DNA of 64,000 nt. Source: Bacteroidaceae bacterium. Its GTDB lineage: Bacteria > Bacteroidota > Bacteroidia > Bacteroidales > Bacteroidaceae. Below the pieces are notes generated by a model. It worked only from the letters and a program-made list of their open reading frames with translations. It searched no databases and was not told the origin of the DNA. Location of the stretch: positions 124,001 to 188,000 of the forward strand of contig JAFXXQ010000047.1 in NCBI GenBank assembly GCA_017542145.1. The letters are read 5' to 3'. Below, piece by piece: positions 51,775-60,587 of this stretch (the stretch's first letter is position 1; each line of letters begins with the position of its first letter). The position numbers were made by a program, and so were the translations under genes.

Positions 51775-52737
51775 TTATTTCTGGAAGATGTACTTCACGC
51801 TGATGGGCTCGTTGTTGATGATGCGCTGGATGGTGTCGGCAAACAGGGGGGCGATGGAGAGCTGCTTCAGTCGGGGGCAGCGCTTGCCGTTCTGGTTGTC
51901 GAAGGGGATGCTGTTGGTGAAGACAATCTCCTCGAGCAGCGAGGCATTGACACGCTCGACGGCAGGACCCGACATCACACAATGGCTGGCAAAGGCACGC
52001 ACGCTACGGGCTCCGGCACGCTTCATTTCGTCGGCAGCCTGGGTGATGGTGCCGGCGGTATCGACGATGTCGTCGAAGAGCATGACGTTCTTCCCTTCCA
52101 CGTCGCCGATAATCTGTATGGACTCAACGACATTGGCCCGTGCACGCGTCTTGTTGCAGAGCACGAGGGGGACGTTGAAGTATTTCGCATAGGCTGCGGC
52201 ACGCTTGCTACCTCCCACGTCGGGGGTGGCTATGACGACATCGTCCATCGGGAAGTCGAGGCTCTGGATGTAGGGAGCGAAGACGTTGCTGGCATAGAGG
52301 TGATCGACGGGGATATCGAAGAAGCCCTGAATCTGGTCGGCATGGAGGTCCATGGTGACCACGCGGCTGACACCAGCCACCATTAGCATGTCGGCCACGA
52401 GCTTCGAGGCGATGGAGACGCGCGGCTTGTCCTTACGGTCCTGACGGGCCCATCCGAAGTAGGGGATGACGGCCACGATGCTGCGGGCCGAGGCGCGCTT
52501 GGCAGCGTCAATCATCAGCAGCAGCTCCATCAGGTTGTCCGAGTTGGGAAAGGTGCTCTGGACGAGGAAGACGTCCTTGCCACGGATGGACTCTTCGTAG
52601 CTGACGGCAAACTCGCCGTCGGCAAAGTGGGTGATAATCATGTTGCCCAGGGGGCAGCCCAGCGACTCACAGATTTGTTCAGCAAGGTATCTCGAGCGTG
52701 TGCCCGAGAAAATCATGAAGGGAGCAGTTGTACTCAT
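51775..52737 (-). CDS. prs: Ribose-phosphate pyrophosphokinase
   Basis: A 320-residue enzyme that makes PRPP from ribose 5-phosphate and ATP. Visible motifs are 'SGTRSRYLAEQICESLG' at the N-terminus, 'RQDRKDKPR' for ATP binding, the metal-binding 'MDLHADQIQGFF', and the PRPP loop 'VMLFDDIVDTAGTI'. Length is normal for class I PRPP synthetase. A -7 box lies upstream at 52778-52785. PRPP feeds pncB and nucleotide synthesis, but the genes are not adjacent to those. Confidence 0.96.
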   Translation of the reverse strand: MSTTAPFMIFSGTRSRYLAEQICESLGCPLGNMIITHFADGEFAVSYEESIRGKDVFLVQSTFPNSDNLMELLLMIDAAKRASARSIVAVIPYFGWARQDRKDKPRVSIASKLVADMLMVAGVSRVVTMDLHADQIQGFFDIPVDHLYASNVFAPYIQSLDFPMDDVVIATPDVGGSKRAAAYAKYFNVPLVLCNKTRARANVVESIQIIGDVEGKNVMLFDDIVDTAGTITQAADEMKRAGARSVRAFASHCVMSGPAVERVNASLLEEIVFTNSIPFDNQNGKRCPRLKQLSIAPLFADTIQRIINNEPISVKYIFQK

Positions 52738-52777
52738 TATTGGAGACTACTATTTAATAGGAGGTTGAAAACGGATG

Positions 52778-52785
52778 CAAAATTA
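52778..52785 (-). promoter_or_regulatory. -7 box upstream of prs
   Basis: Minus strand TAATTTTG. The -33 region falls in a low-complexity AATTAGGAATTAGGAATTAGG-like stretch (about 52790-52815) and shows no TTTG. Confidence 0.55.
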
Positions 52786-52967
52786 CAATAAAATTAGGAA
52801 TTAGGAATTAGGAAAGAGGAATTATTTTTATTAAAAGTTGAAAAATAAAAAAGAATCGCATGTCAAGTATAAAGCATTTCATTTTTAGCAAGTAGTTTCG
52901 CGCCTCGTCAGCCTACGGGTACGGTTTCGAAATCATTGATTATAAGCCATCCGTTTTTTAACATTTA

Positions 52968-53060
52968 ACGTTTGATTCTATTTTCGTAGCGTTTGATTCT
53001 AATTTGCCAGCGTTTGATTCTACGCGCGCAAAGTTAAGGGCTATTTGAACAGCGTTTGAT
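52968..53060 (+). repeat. 21-bp-phased tandem repeat array upstream of valS
   Basis: CGTTTGAT begins at 52969, 52990 and 53011, exactly 21 bp apart. A further copy at 53053 is 42 bp (two units) later, with a degenerate unit between. The array lies in the 612-bp gap between prs and valS. Confidence 0.85.
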
Positions 53061-53063
53061 ATA

Positions 53064-53320
53064 TCCGAAAAGGCTTTTAGACAGGGGTCACCTCGGAACG
53101 GACGGAGCAGCGAAAGCCAAAGTTGAGACGCGACATGTCGTGTCTCAACTATTGGCCGAGTCGCGAGGGACGAAAACACAGTTAAAAAACAAATATAATT
53201 TGCTTTTTCGCGCAGTTTACACTACCTTTAACGCTGTTTTAGATAGGGGTCACCTCGGAAAAACTCAAATTAATTTGGTTTTTCGCTCGGTTCGCCCTAT
53301 CTTTGCGCCCGTTTTAAAAA
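53064..53320 (+). repeat. Repeated leader modules upstream of valS, with a 30-bp palindrome
   Basis: TTTTAGAYAGGGGTCACCTC occurs at about 53069-53092 and 53236-53259. The second copy is preceded by a TTTG / 20 bp / TACCTTTA unit (53199-53230), whose relative TTTG / 20 bp / TATCTTTG (53274-53305) follows, so a promoter-like module appears duplicated. Between them 53121-53150 is a nearly perfect 30-bp palindrome (GTTGAGACGCGACATGTC and its complement). Short open frames crossing the palindrome on both strands encode near-identical peptides and look like artefacts of symmetry. Confidence 0.75.
53274..53305 (+). promoter_or_regulatory. Promoter of valS
   Basis: TTTG (53274-53277), 20 bp, TATCTTTG (53298-53305), 44 bp before the ATG at 53350. 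A second, weaker copy lies at 53199-53230 (TACCTTTA). Confidence 0.87.
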
Positions 53321-53349
53321 GAATAAGGTAAAAGACATCAAGAGAGAAT

Positions 53350-56109
53350 ATGGAACTGGCAAGCAAGTACAGCCCCGCCGAGGTCGAGGGCAAATGGTAT
53401 CAGTATTGGATGGACAACCGGCTCTTCGCAAGCCGTCCCGACGGCCGCGAGCCTTACACCGTGGTCATCCCGCCGCCTAACGTCACCGGTGTGCTCCACA
53501 TGGGACACGTCCTCAACGAAACCATCCAGGACATCCTCGTGCGCCATGCCCGCATGGAGGGTAAGAATGCCTGCTGGGTGCCCGGTACAGACCACGCCTC
53601 CATTGCCACCGAAGCCAAGGTCATCAAACGCCTGGCCGAGAAGGGCATCCGCAAAAGCGACCTCACACGCGAGGAGTTCCTGCGCCATGCCTGGGACTGG
53701 ACGGACGAGCACGGCGGCATCATCCTCCGTCAGCTGCGACAGCTGGGATGCTCGTGCGACTGGGACCGCACAGCCTTCACCATGGACGAAGAGCGCTCGC
53801 GCAGCGTCATCCGCGTCTTCTGCGACCTCTACGACAAAGGCCTCATCTACCGTGGCTTGCGCATGGTCAACTGGGACCCCGAGCGCCAGACAGCCCTCTC
53901 GGACGAGGAGGTCATCTATCACGACGAGCACTCGCATCTGTTCTATCTGCGCTACTACGTCGATGAGCCTGCCGGCAGTACCGACGGCGAGGAACCCGAT
54001 GCACAGATGCTCGCAGCCACTGACCCCTTCGACCCCACGGTGAAGCACCAGATTGTCCATCGCGACAGCCAGGGCCGACGCTATGCCGTCGTCGCCACCA
54101 CACGTCCCGAAACCATCATGGGCGACGTCGCCGTCTGCATCAATCCCAAGGACCCGAAGAACACCTGGCTGCGCGGCAAGCGCGTCATCGTCCCCCTTGT
54201 CGGCAGGGTCGTCCCCATCATCGAGGACCGCTATGTGGAGATTGAGTTCGGCACGGGCTGCCTGAAGGTCACCCCCGCTCACGACGTCAACGACTATGCC
54301 CTCGGCCAGAAGTACGACCTCGAGGCCATCGACATCTTCAACCCCGACGCCACCCTCTCGGAAGCCGCCGGACTTTATGTAGGCATGGACCGTTTCGACT
54401 GCCGACAGCAGATTGTCAAGGACTTGGACGCTGCTGCCCTCCTGGAGAAGGTCGAGGACTACGACAACAAGGTGGGTTACTCCGAGCGTACCAACGTGCC
54501 CATCGAGCCGCGCCTCTCGCTCCAGTGGTTCATCCGCATGCAGCACTTTGCCGACATCGCCCTGCCCCCCGTCATGAACGACGACATACGGTTCTATCCG
54601 CCCAAGTACAAGAACACCTACCGCACGTGGCTCGAGAACATCAAGGACTGGTGCATCAGCCGCCAGCTTTGGTGGGGTCATCGCATCCCAGCCTACTTCC
54701 TGCCCGGTCAGGACGATGTGCCCGACGCCGAGCGCCAGTACGTGGTGGCCGAGACCATCGACAAGGCCGTGGAGAAAGCACGCCTCATCAAGGGCTATGA
54801 GACCGTCACCGCCGACCAGCTCACCCAGGACGAGGGAGCCCTCGACACCTGGTTCTCGTCGTGGCTCTGGCCCATCAGCCTCTTCGACGGCATCAACAAC
54901 CCCGGCAACCCCGAGATCAGCTACTACTACCCCACCTCGGACCTCGTCACCGGCCCCGACATCATCTTCTTCTGGGTGGCACGCATGATCATGGCTGGCT
55001 ACGAATACCTGGGCGACATGCCGTTCCGCAACGTCTATTTCACAGGCATCGTGCGTGATAAGCTCGGACGAAAGATGTCGAAGAGCCTGGGCAACAGTCC
55101 CGACCCCCTGGACCTCATCGCCAAGTACGGCGCCGACGGTGTGCGCATGGGCATGATGCTCTCTGCCCCCGCAGGCAACGACATCCTCTTCGACGAAAGC
55201 CTCTGCGAGCAGGGACGTAACTTTAACAACAAGATCTGGAACTGCTTCCGCCTGGTAAAAGGCTGGACGGTGGACGACACAGCCACTCCCTCCGAAGCAG
55301 CACGGACGGCCGTACGCTGGTTCAACGAAAAGCTGAAGCAGACCGCCGCGCTGGTCGAGGACCACTTCTCGAAATACCGCATCTCGGATGCCCTGATGGC
55401 TGTCTATAACCTCTTCTGGAACGAGTTCTCGGCCTGGTACCTCGAGATGATCAAGCCTGCCTACGGCTCACCCCTCGACCGTCCGACCTACGACGCCACC
55501 CTCCACTACTTCGACTGCCTGCTCCGCCTGCTCCACCCCTTCATGCCCTTCATCACCGAAGAGCTATGGCAGAACATCGAGGAGCGCAGCACGGGCGAAA
55601 GCATTATGTTCCAGCCCGTTTCCGTCATCGGCACAGACGCCGACGAACAGCTCATCCGCGACTTCGAGACCGTGAAGGAGGTCATCTCCAACGTCCGTGC
55701 CATCCGCCTCCAGAAGGGCGTGGCCCAGAAGGAAGAGCTCACCCTTGAGATTGTGGGCGGCAACGCCACCACCGATGCCTACCAGGCCGTCATCCTCAAG
55801 ATGGCCAACCTCTGCGCCATCAATACCGCCAACGAGAAGAGCCAGGGAGCAGCCAGCTTCATGGTGGGAACCACGGAATACGCCGTTCCCCTCGGCAACC
55901 TGATGGACGTCGAGGCCGAGCTGAAGAAGCTGACCGACGAGCTCACCTATGCCGAAGGCTCGCTGCGCATCGTGATGAACAAGCTGAACAACGCCAACTT
56001 CGTCAGCCGTGCCCCCGAAGCCGTCGTCGCTGCCGAGCGTAAGAAACAAGCCGATGCCGAGTCGCGCATAGCCTCACTCCGTGCCGCCATCGAAGCCCTC
56101 AAAGGCTAA
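53350..56109 (+). CDS. valS: Valyl-tRNA synthetase
   Basis: A 919-residue class I synthetase. HIGH-type motif in '[10 protein letters not shown]', a long CP1 editing domain in the middle, '[15 protein letters not shown]' as the KMSKS loop, an anticodon-binding helical domain, and a C-terminal coiled coil ('[15 protein letters not shown]' to the end) that contacts tRNA. It charges tRNA-Val. It has a duplicated promoter region and a long repeat-rich leader region. Intact, with a clear ATG. Confidence 0.97.
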   Translation: MELASKYSPAEVEGKWYQYWMDNRLFASRPDGREPYTVVIPPPNVTGVLHMGHVLNETIQDILVRHARMEGKNACWVPGTDHASIATEAKVIKRLAEKGIRKSDLTREEFLRHAWDWTDEHGGIILRQLRQLGCSCDWDRTAFTMDEERSRSVIRVFCDLYDKGLIYRGLRMVNWDPERQTALSDEEVIYHDEHSHLFYLRYYVDEPAGSTDGEEPDAQMLAATDPFDPTVKHQIVHRDSQGRRYAVVATTRPETIMGDVAVCINPKDPKNTWLRGKRVIVPLVGRVVPIIEDRYVEIEFGTGCLKVTPAHDVNDYALGQKYDLEAIDIFNPDATLSEAAGLYVGMDRFDCRQQIVKDLDAAALLEKVEDYDNKVGYSERTNVPIEPRLSLQWFIRMQHFADIALPPVMNDDIRFYPPKYKNTYRTWLENIKDWCISRQLWWGHRIPAYFLPGQDDVPDAERQYVVAETIDKAVEKARLIKGYETVTADQLTQDEGALDTWFSSWLWPISLFDGINNPGNPEISYYYPTSDLVTGPDIIFFWVARMIMAGYEYLGDMPFRNVYFTGIVRDKLGRKMSKSLGNSPDPLDLIAKYGADGVRMGMMLSAPAGNDILFDESLCEQGRNFNNKIWNCFRLVKGWTVDDTATPSEAARTAVRWFNEKLKQTAALVEDHFSKYRISDALMAVYNLFWNEFSAWYLEMIKPAYGSPLDRPTYDATLHYFDCLLRLLHPFMPFITEELWQNIEERSTGESIMFQPVSVIGTDADEQLIRDFETVKEVISNVRAIRLQKGVAQKEELTLEIVGGNATTDAYQAVILKMANLCAINTANEKSQGAASFMVGTTEYAVPLGNLMDVEAELKKLTDELTYAEGSLRIVMNKLNNANFVSRAPEAVVAAERKKQADAESRIASLRAAIEALKG

Positions 56110-56182
56110 AGAATCATCCGGAGAATCCGGAGATTCCGGCATATCCGGCCAAATCACCCAAACCACACAATCTGATTAGAGA

Positions 56183-57064
56183 ATGAACAAGAAATCCACG
56201 ATTATCATCGCTGTCCTCGCAGCCCTTGTGCTGATTGCAGCCATTGCCGTGCTCAGCCTCAACCTCCGCAAGGCGCAGAAGACCAACGAGGAGATGACGC
56301 AGCTCTTCGAAATCGAAAAAGAAGAGATGGAGAACGAATACTCCACGTTCGCCTCGCAGTACGACGAGATGCAGCTCATGATCAGCAACGACTCGCTGCA
56401 GGCCCAGCTCGAACGCGAGAAGGAGCGCACCCAGCGCCTGCTGGAGGAACTGAAGAATACCAAGGCCACCGATGCCGCCGAGATTACCCGCCTGAAAAAG
56501 GAGCTCGCCACGGTGAAGAAAGTCATGCGGGGCTACATCGTGCAGATTGACTCGCTCAACCAGCTGAACGAGAAGCTCCACAACGAAAACCGCCAGGTGC
56601 GCCGCCAGTATGCCGCTGCCACACAGCAGATCAGCACCCTTCAGGAAGAGGCCAAGACGCTCTCGAACAAGGTTACCCTGGCCTCGCAGCTCGACGCCAC
56701 AGGCTTCTCGGTCGCCTCGAACAACAAGCGCGGCAAAGCCACCAAGAAGGTGAAGGACGTCACCCAGCTGGCCATCTCGTTCACCATCACCAAGAACATC
56801 ACCGCCCAGACGGGCGAGCGCGACCTCTACGTCCGCATCATGAAGCCCGACGGAGACGTCCTCACCAAGAATGCCTCGAAGACCTTCGCCTACGAGAACA
56901 CCAAGCTCGAGTATTCCATCAAGAAAACCATCGAATATACGGGCGAAGAACAGCCTGTCACCGTCTATTGGGATGTCGAGGAATTCCTGCCCGCCGGCAC
57001 CTACACGGTCTATGTCTTTGCCGGTGGCGTGATGATTGGCGAGAAGAGCTTCACCCTCGAATAA
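56183..57064 (+). CDS. Membrane-anchored coiled-coil protein
   Basis: A 293-residue protein: an N-terminal membrane span (STIIIAVLAALVLIAAIAVLSL), then a long coiled coil (about 30-165) rich in Glu, Lys and Gln, then a C-terminal beta domain ('ISFTITKNITAQTGERDLYVRI'). I recall similar Bacteroidetes proteins of unknown function. A low-complexity ATCCGGAGAATCCGGAGATT repeat (about 56116-56150) fills the gap after valS, and a terminator follows the stop. Confidence 0.8.
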   Translation: MNKKSTIIIAVLAALVLIAAIAVLSLNLRKAQKTNEEMTQLFEIEKEEMENEYSTFASQYDEMQLMISNDSLQAQLEREKERTQRLLEELKNTKATDAAEITRLKKELATVKKVMRGYIVQIDSLNQLNEKLHNENRQVRRQYAAATQQISTLQEEAKTLSNKVTLASQLDATGFSVASNNKRGKATKKVKDVTQLAISFTITKNITAQTGERDLYVRIMKPDGDVLTKNASKTFAYENTKLEYSIKKTIEYTGEEQPVTVYWDVEEFLPAGTYTVYVFAGGVMIGEKSFTLE

Positions 57065-57105
57065 TCGCTTCCTTTAAACAAACAGGAATCCTAAAGACAA
57101 ACAGA

Positions 57106-57139
57106 AAGGTGGCTTCATCACGAGGCCACCTTCCTTTTT
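57106..57139 (+). terminator. Terminator after the coiled-coil protein gene
   Basis: Stem AAGGTGGCTTC / GAGGCCACCTT with one mismatch, followed by CCTTTTTC, 42 bp after the stop at 57064. Confidence 0.75.
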
Positions 57140-57193
57140 CACTTCTTGTTCCTTTTTTACTTACCTTTCTAATCTACGCTATTATACAATCTA

Positions 57194-57670
57194 TTATTGT
57201 CTTTTCTGTCCTTCATTTCCAAAGGGCATCCGTCCCCGCTGCATGTTGTTGAGCAGTTCGCGACGGAAAGCCTCCTCAGCCATCTGGATTCTCAGTAGTT
57301 TCGATGCGGGCAGTATGGCTTTGAATTTAGGGAGATAGTCTTTTTCCAGTTTATCGCACTTCATCTTCATCTCAGCCGTCTCGTCCAGCAGCTCAGAAGC
57401 CTCGTCCTCGGTCAGTCCGTCAGCCATCAGCTCACGCGTCTTGCGCCTCAGCTGGCCGTTGAGCTTGAATTTCTCGGTCTGCAACTCGAAATAGATGGGG
57501 AAGAACGCCTTAGCCTCAGTTTCCGTCAGTCCCGCACGCTGGGTGATGAACTCCTGCTGCTTGGCCTTGTATTCCTCAGGCTTCATAAACCGCGGGCCAC
57601 GCACCTCCTGAGCAGAGGCAATCGTCATGAAACAGAGCGACACAATCAATAGTATTACGGTTCGTTTCAT
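57194..57670 (-). CDS. Secreted Spy/CpxP-like helical protein of the ECF sigma operon
   Basis: About 158 residues. The ATG at 57670 gives a signal peptide (MKRTVILLIVSLCFMTIASA). The mature part is a charged helical protein with 'FITQRAGLTETEAKAFFPIY' and 'LLRIQMAEEAFRRELL', resembling small periplasmic LTxxQ-type stress proteins. It is the third gene of the sigma/anti-sigma operon, 4 bp after the membrane protein gene. Role in envelope stress sensing is inferred from position and resemblance only. Confidence 0.8.
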   Translation of the reverse strand: MKRTVILLIVSLCFMTIASAQEVRGPRFMKPEEYKAKQQEFITQRAGLTETEAKAFFPIYFELQTEKFKLNGQLRRKTRELMADGLTEDEASELLDETAEMKMKCDKLEKDYLPKFKAILPASKLLRIQMAEEAFRRELLNNMQRGRMPFGNEGQKRQ

Positions 57671-57674
57671 GGTG

Positions 57675-58037
57675 TCATTCGTCGTTGGTGAGATAACTGT
57701 AAAGTGTATAATCATCGAACACGGACGTTGTCAGGTATTCCGACATTTCTTCTTCCGTAAACGAGATGTCGTCAGTAGAGGCATAAGAGGCTTCCTTCAG
57801 GTTGTCAGCACGATGCAGAGCCGCAACCAGAATAATAACACCTGCAAACACAGCTGCTGCCGACACCCAGGTACGGACATTCCCCCAGATGGGGACGCGC
57901 TTGGGCTTTTTCTGAGCAAAAGAGCGCTCGGGCAGCGAACTCATCAGCCGCTGCTGGAAATCCTCAAAGTACCCGTCAGGCACCTTGAACGGATTTTCCT
58001 TTCCTATTATTCCTTTTATTTTTTCTTCGTCAGTCAT
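57675..58037 (-). CDS. Single-span membrane protein, candidate anti-sigma factor
   Basis: A 120-residue protein with an N-terminal cytoplasmic part ('NPFKVPDGYFEDFQQRLMS'), one membrane span (VSAAAVFAGVIILVAAL) and a short acidic extracytoplasmic tail ('ISFTEEEMSEYLT'). It follows the ECF sigma gene by 51 bp and abuts the secreted helical protein gene. This size, topology and place suggest a small anti-sigma factor. No zinc motif (HxxxCxxC) is seen, so this is inference from context. Confidence 0.75.
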   Translation of the reverse strand: MTDEEKIKGIIGKENPFKVPDGYFEDFQQRLMSSLPERSFAQKKPKRVPIWGNVRTWVSAAAVFAGVIILVAALHRADNLKEASYASTDDISFTEEEMSEYLTTSVFDDYTLYSYLTNDE

Positions 58038-58088
58038 GTTTGTTTTTTCTTTCTTTACGTTTCTATGACTATGTGTTTATTAAAAAGT

Positions 58089-58634
58089 TTAAATATCGTC
58101 CTGAAAAAAAGCTGATATTTTCTGAACTGCCAAATGATAACTGGCTTTGAGCGCGCCTACGCTGGTGCCAAGTACTTCCGACATATCTTCGTATTTCATC
58201 TCGTCGAAATACTTCATGTTGAACACCATGCGCTGCTTGGGGGGGAGAGTCTGCAGGGCTTCCTGGAGTCGGCGCTGCAGGTCGTCGCCATCGAAATACT
58301 CATCGGCTTCGAGATTGACAGGAGGTGCATCGTCGTTGTCAAGCGATACGACGTCCGTACCCGACTGTCGGTTGAGGAACGTGAGTGCCTCGTTGGTGGC
58401 AATACGATAGAGCCAAGTGGAGATTTTCGAATTGCCCTGAAAACCGTCGATATTCGTCCATGCTTTAATGAAAGTGTTCTGCAGCAAGTCGTTGGCATCA
58501 TCGTGGTCAAGCACCATACGACGCAAGTGCCAATAGAGTGGCTCCGTGTACTCCTTCACCACCACCCCGAAAGCCTCGTGAGCTTTCCTGGGGTCCTTCA
58601 GCTGCTTCAGCAACAATTCTTCATCCAACGCCAT
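58089..58634 (-). CDS. ECF (RpoE-type) RNA polymerase sigma factor
   Basis: About 181 residues with two sigma domains: region 2 ('YWHLRRMVLDHDDANDLLQNTF', about 30-90) and region 4 ('LQEALQTLPPKQRMVFNMKYF...YEDMSEVLGTSVGALKASYHL', about 115-170). It directs RNA polymerase to a small regulon, here probably envelope stress genes with the two downstream products. The ATG at 58634 is chosen because the promoter's predicted start lies just before 58652, leaving almost no leader for the earlier ATG. The promoter overlaps the end of rnz. Confidence 0.92.
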   Translation of the reverse strand: MALDEELLLKQLKDPRKAHEAFGVVVKEYTEPLYWHLRRMVLDHDDANDLLQNTFIKAWTNIDGFQGNSKISTWLYRIATNEALTFLNRQSGTDVVSLDNDDAPPVNLEADEYFDGDDLQRRLQEALQTLPPKQRMVFNMKYFDEMKYEDMSEVLGTSVGALKASYHLAVQKISAFFQDDI

Positions 58635-58662
58635 GCGATGTGCAATCTTCAAAAATCGGCTA

Positions 58663-58694
58663 CAAAATTACATATAACTGAGCGTAATTGCAAA
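58663..58694 (-). promoter_or_regulatory. Promoter of the ECF sigma operon
   Basis: Minus strand TTTG (58691-58694), 20 bp, TAATTTTG (58663-58670). The -33 box lies 2 bp from the rnz stop codon (58696-58698). It is a housekeeping-type promoter, so the operon has a basal source of transcription. Confidence 0.85.
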
Positions 58695-58695
58695 T

Positions 58696-59631
58696 TTATT
58701 CACAGTTTTTGTTTACCTCAATCTTCATACCTTCGCGAGCAAGAACCGTATTTGGAAATACAGCCAAGGCTTCGTCAAGCAACGGGCGCTCATCATCATA
58801 GCGCGAAGAGTAGTGCCCCAGCACCAACTTCCCCACCCTGGCGGCAGAGGCTATCGCAGCCGCCTGGGCAGACGTCGAATGGAACGTTGCCTGCGCCCTA
58901 CCCTCCTCCGTAGTGGCAAACGTGGCATCGTGGTAGAGCACATCCACCCCCTCGATGAGAGGGATGACAGAAACCGATGGAGCCGTGTCGCACAAATAGG
59001 CATAACTGCGTGGAGGCGTCGGAGGCATGGTCAGACGCTCGTTGGCAATCACATCTCCCTCAGGAGTCACGAAATCAGCCCCATTCTTAATGAGGCCAAT
59101 CTGGCTGATGGGGACTTCGTAAGCATCAATCATGTCGCGACGGATGTGGCGCGCCCCCTCCTTCTCGCGGAAGACAAATCCGCAGCATGGGATACGATGG
59201 TTGAGGGGAACCGTACTTACCGTCACGGAACGGTCATCGTAAATCACCTCTGCATGGTCGTAGCTGAAGGGATGGAACACCACTTCGTAGGGCATCTCGT
59301 GGCAGAAGTAGTCAATCTGTGGACGCAACAGCGTCTCCAGTTCAGGTAACGCATGGATGTGGAGCGAATGGGCATGCCCCCTACCCAGCATCCCCAGCGT
59401 GGAGATGAGCCCGATAAGTCCGAAACAATGATCCCCATGCAGGTGACTGATGAAAATGTGGTTCAGCCGTGCATAACTGGCATGATAACGAGCCATTTGC
59501 AGCTGTGTTCCCTCACCACAGTCAATCATGAAAAGCTTACTGCGCAAGTCAACCAACTGCGACGACGTGTTATGACGCGTACTGGGCTTTGCCGACCCAC
59601 AACCTAATATCTGTATTTCGAACGGTTCCAC
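58696..59631 (-). CDS. rnz: Ribonuclease Z
   Basis: A 311-residue MBL-fold tRNA 3' processing endonuclease. 'FEIQILGCGSAKPSTRHNTS' at the start and 'FISHLHGDHCFGL' (zinc ligands) are diagnostic. 'TPPRSYAYLCDTAPS' and 'HYSSRYDD' follow as expected. It trims 3' trailers of tRNA precursors. The start codon at 59631 lies only 5 bp from a -7-like box (TAAATTTG, 59636-59643), so the transcript would be nearly leaderless if that box is used. pssA starts divergently. Confidence 0.96.
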   Translation of the reverse strand: MEPFEIQILGCGSAKPSTRHNTSSQLVDLRSKLFMIDCGEGTQLQMARYHASYARLNHIFISHLHGDHCFGLIGLISTLGMLGRGHAHSLHIHALPELETLLRPQIDYFCHEMPYEVVFHPFSYDHAEVIYDDRSVTVSTVPLNHRIPCCGFVFREKEGARHIRRDMIDAYEVPISQIGLIKNGADFVTPEGDVIANERLTMPPTPPRSYAYLCDTAPSVSVIPLIEGVDVLYHDATFATTEEGRAQATFHSTSAQAAAIASAARVGKLVLGHYSSRYDDERPLLDEALAVFPNTVLAREGMKIEVNKNCE

Positions 59632-59652
59632 GCTGCAAATTTACACATTTTA

Positions 59653-59684
59653 TTTGGAACTTTCGTCAAAGAAACGTATTTTTG
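59653..59684 (+). promoter_or_regulatory. Promoter of pssA
   Basis: TTTG (59653-59656), 20 bp, TATTTTTG (59677-59684). The TTG at 59654, an apparent start of the open frame, lies inside the -33 box, so translation must begin downstream. Confidence 0.82.
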
Positions 59685-59731
59685 CAGATTATTTATGGAA
59701 CAATCCCACTCGCAAAATTGACAATTACAAG

Positions 59732-60568
59732 TTGAAAATAAAAAGTCACATCCCTAATGCCGTCACCTGCTGCAACTTACTTTCAGGCTGCGTAGCTACG
59801 ACTTTCGCTTTCGAGGGCGATTTCCATCGCGCGTTCCTCTTTATTATTATAGGCGCTTTGTTCGACTTTTTCGATGGCATGACTGCCCGCCTTTTCCAAG
59901 TCTCCTCCCCCATCGGCAAGGAGCTCGACTCTTTGGCAGACCTCGTCACCTTCGGCCTTGCTCCAGCAGCCATGGTCCATACTTACATGAAATTAGAATT
60001 AAGCCCTGCAAATGGCGAATTATTCCTTAACTCTATATCCGTAGCCCTTAACGCTAATTCCGCAGCCCTTAACGCTAATTTTCCATTCCTAATAGCAATT
60101 ATTCTTGTTTTTCTCCCCTTTCTTTTGACCGCGTTTTCGGCGTTGCGACTGGCCCGGTTCAACCTCGACGAGCGTCAGACCTCATCCTTCATCGGCCTAC
60201 CCACCCCTGCCAACGCCTTGTTCTGGGGAGCACTTTTTTATAACGGAAAAATAAACACTTTTGAATCAGGAATTAACCCTGCAGACGGAGCTTCATGCGC
60301 CAGCCAATTCCTCAGTTCTAATTCCTCATTCCTAATTATTGTCGCCCTTGTGCTGCTGTTCTCATGGCTTTTAGTGAGCCCCATCCCGATGTTCTCACTA
60401 AAATTCCACAACTTCAGCTGGAAGGAAAATCGTGTGCGCTACCTCTTCCTTGCCGTCAGCGTCCTGCTGCTCATTCTTCTTGGCATTCCGGGCTTTGCTG
60501 CCATCATTGGCTGGTACATCGTTCTCTCCCTTCTTTCAAAAGCTCTTGTAAAACAGAATAAACCCTAA
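59732..60568 (+). CDS. pssA: CDP-diacylglycerol--serine O-phosphatidyltransferase
   Basis: About 278 residues. The CDP-alcohol phosphotransferase motif is intact: D-G-x2-A-R-x8-G-x3-D-x3-D in 'DGMTARLFQVSSPIGKELD...D'. The protein makes phosphatidylserine, precursor of phosphatidylethanolamine. The start is uncertain. No in-frame ATG lies between the promoter and the conserved 'KIKSHIPNAVTCCNLLSG'. A TTG at 59732 fits the family's usual beginning. An ATG at 59695 is in another frame and stops after eight codons, so a frameshift there is an alternative. Two loops between membrane helices carry in-frame low-complexity inserts: about 60001-60082, with 21-bp phasing, and about 60245-60340. Confidence 0.85.
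   Translation: MKIKSHIPNAVTCCNLLSGCVATTFAFEGDFHRAFLFIIIGALFDFFDGMTARLFQVSSPIGKELDSLADLVTFGLAPAAMVHTYMKLELSPANGELFLNSISVALNANSAALNANFPFLIAIILVFLPFLLTAFSALRLARFNLDERQTSSFIGLPTPANALFWGALFYNGKINTFESGINPADGASCASQFLSSNSSFLIIVALVLLFSWLLVSPIPMFSLKFHNFSWKENRVRYLFLAVSVLLLILLGIPGFAAIIGWYIVLSLLSKALVKQNKP
60041..60082 (+). repeat. 21-bp-phased repeat inside pssA (2 units)
   Basis: Two 21-bp units containing AGCCCTTAACGCTAATT begin at 60041 and 60062 and are read in frame as 'VALNANSAALNANF'. A looser third unit (AAGCCCTGCAAATGGCGAAT) lies just upstream. Because 21 is a multiple of 3 the frame is kept. Confidence 0.75.
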
Positions 60569-60587
60569 TTTTCAATCTTCAATTTAT

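Noticed and set aside
53056..53331. Open frame upstream of valS with a 'VETRHVVSQL' segment, and its minus-strand counterpart
   Set aside because: The peptide repeats on both strands because of the 30-bp palindrome. The frame overlaps promoter elements.
53338..55365. 675-codon open frame on the minus strand opposite valS
   Set aside because: The valS frame has all synthetase motifs. The antisense product is a low-information His/Asp/Val-rich sequence and it overlaps the valS start.
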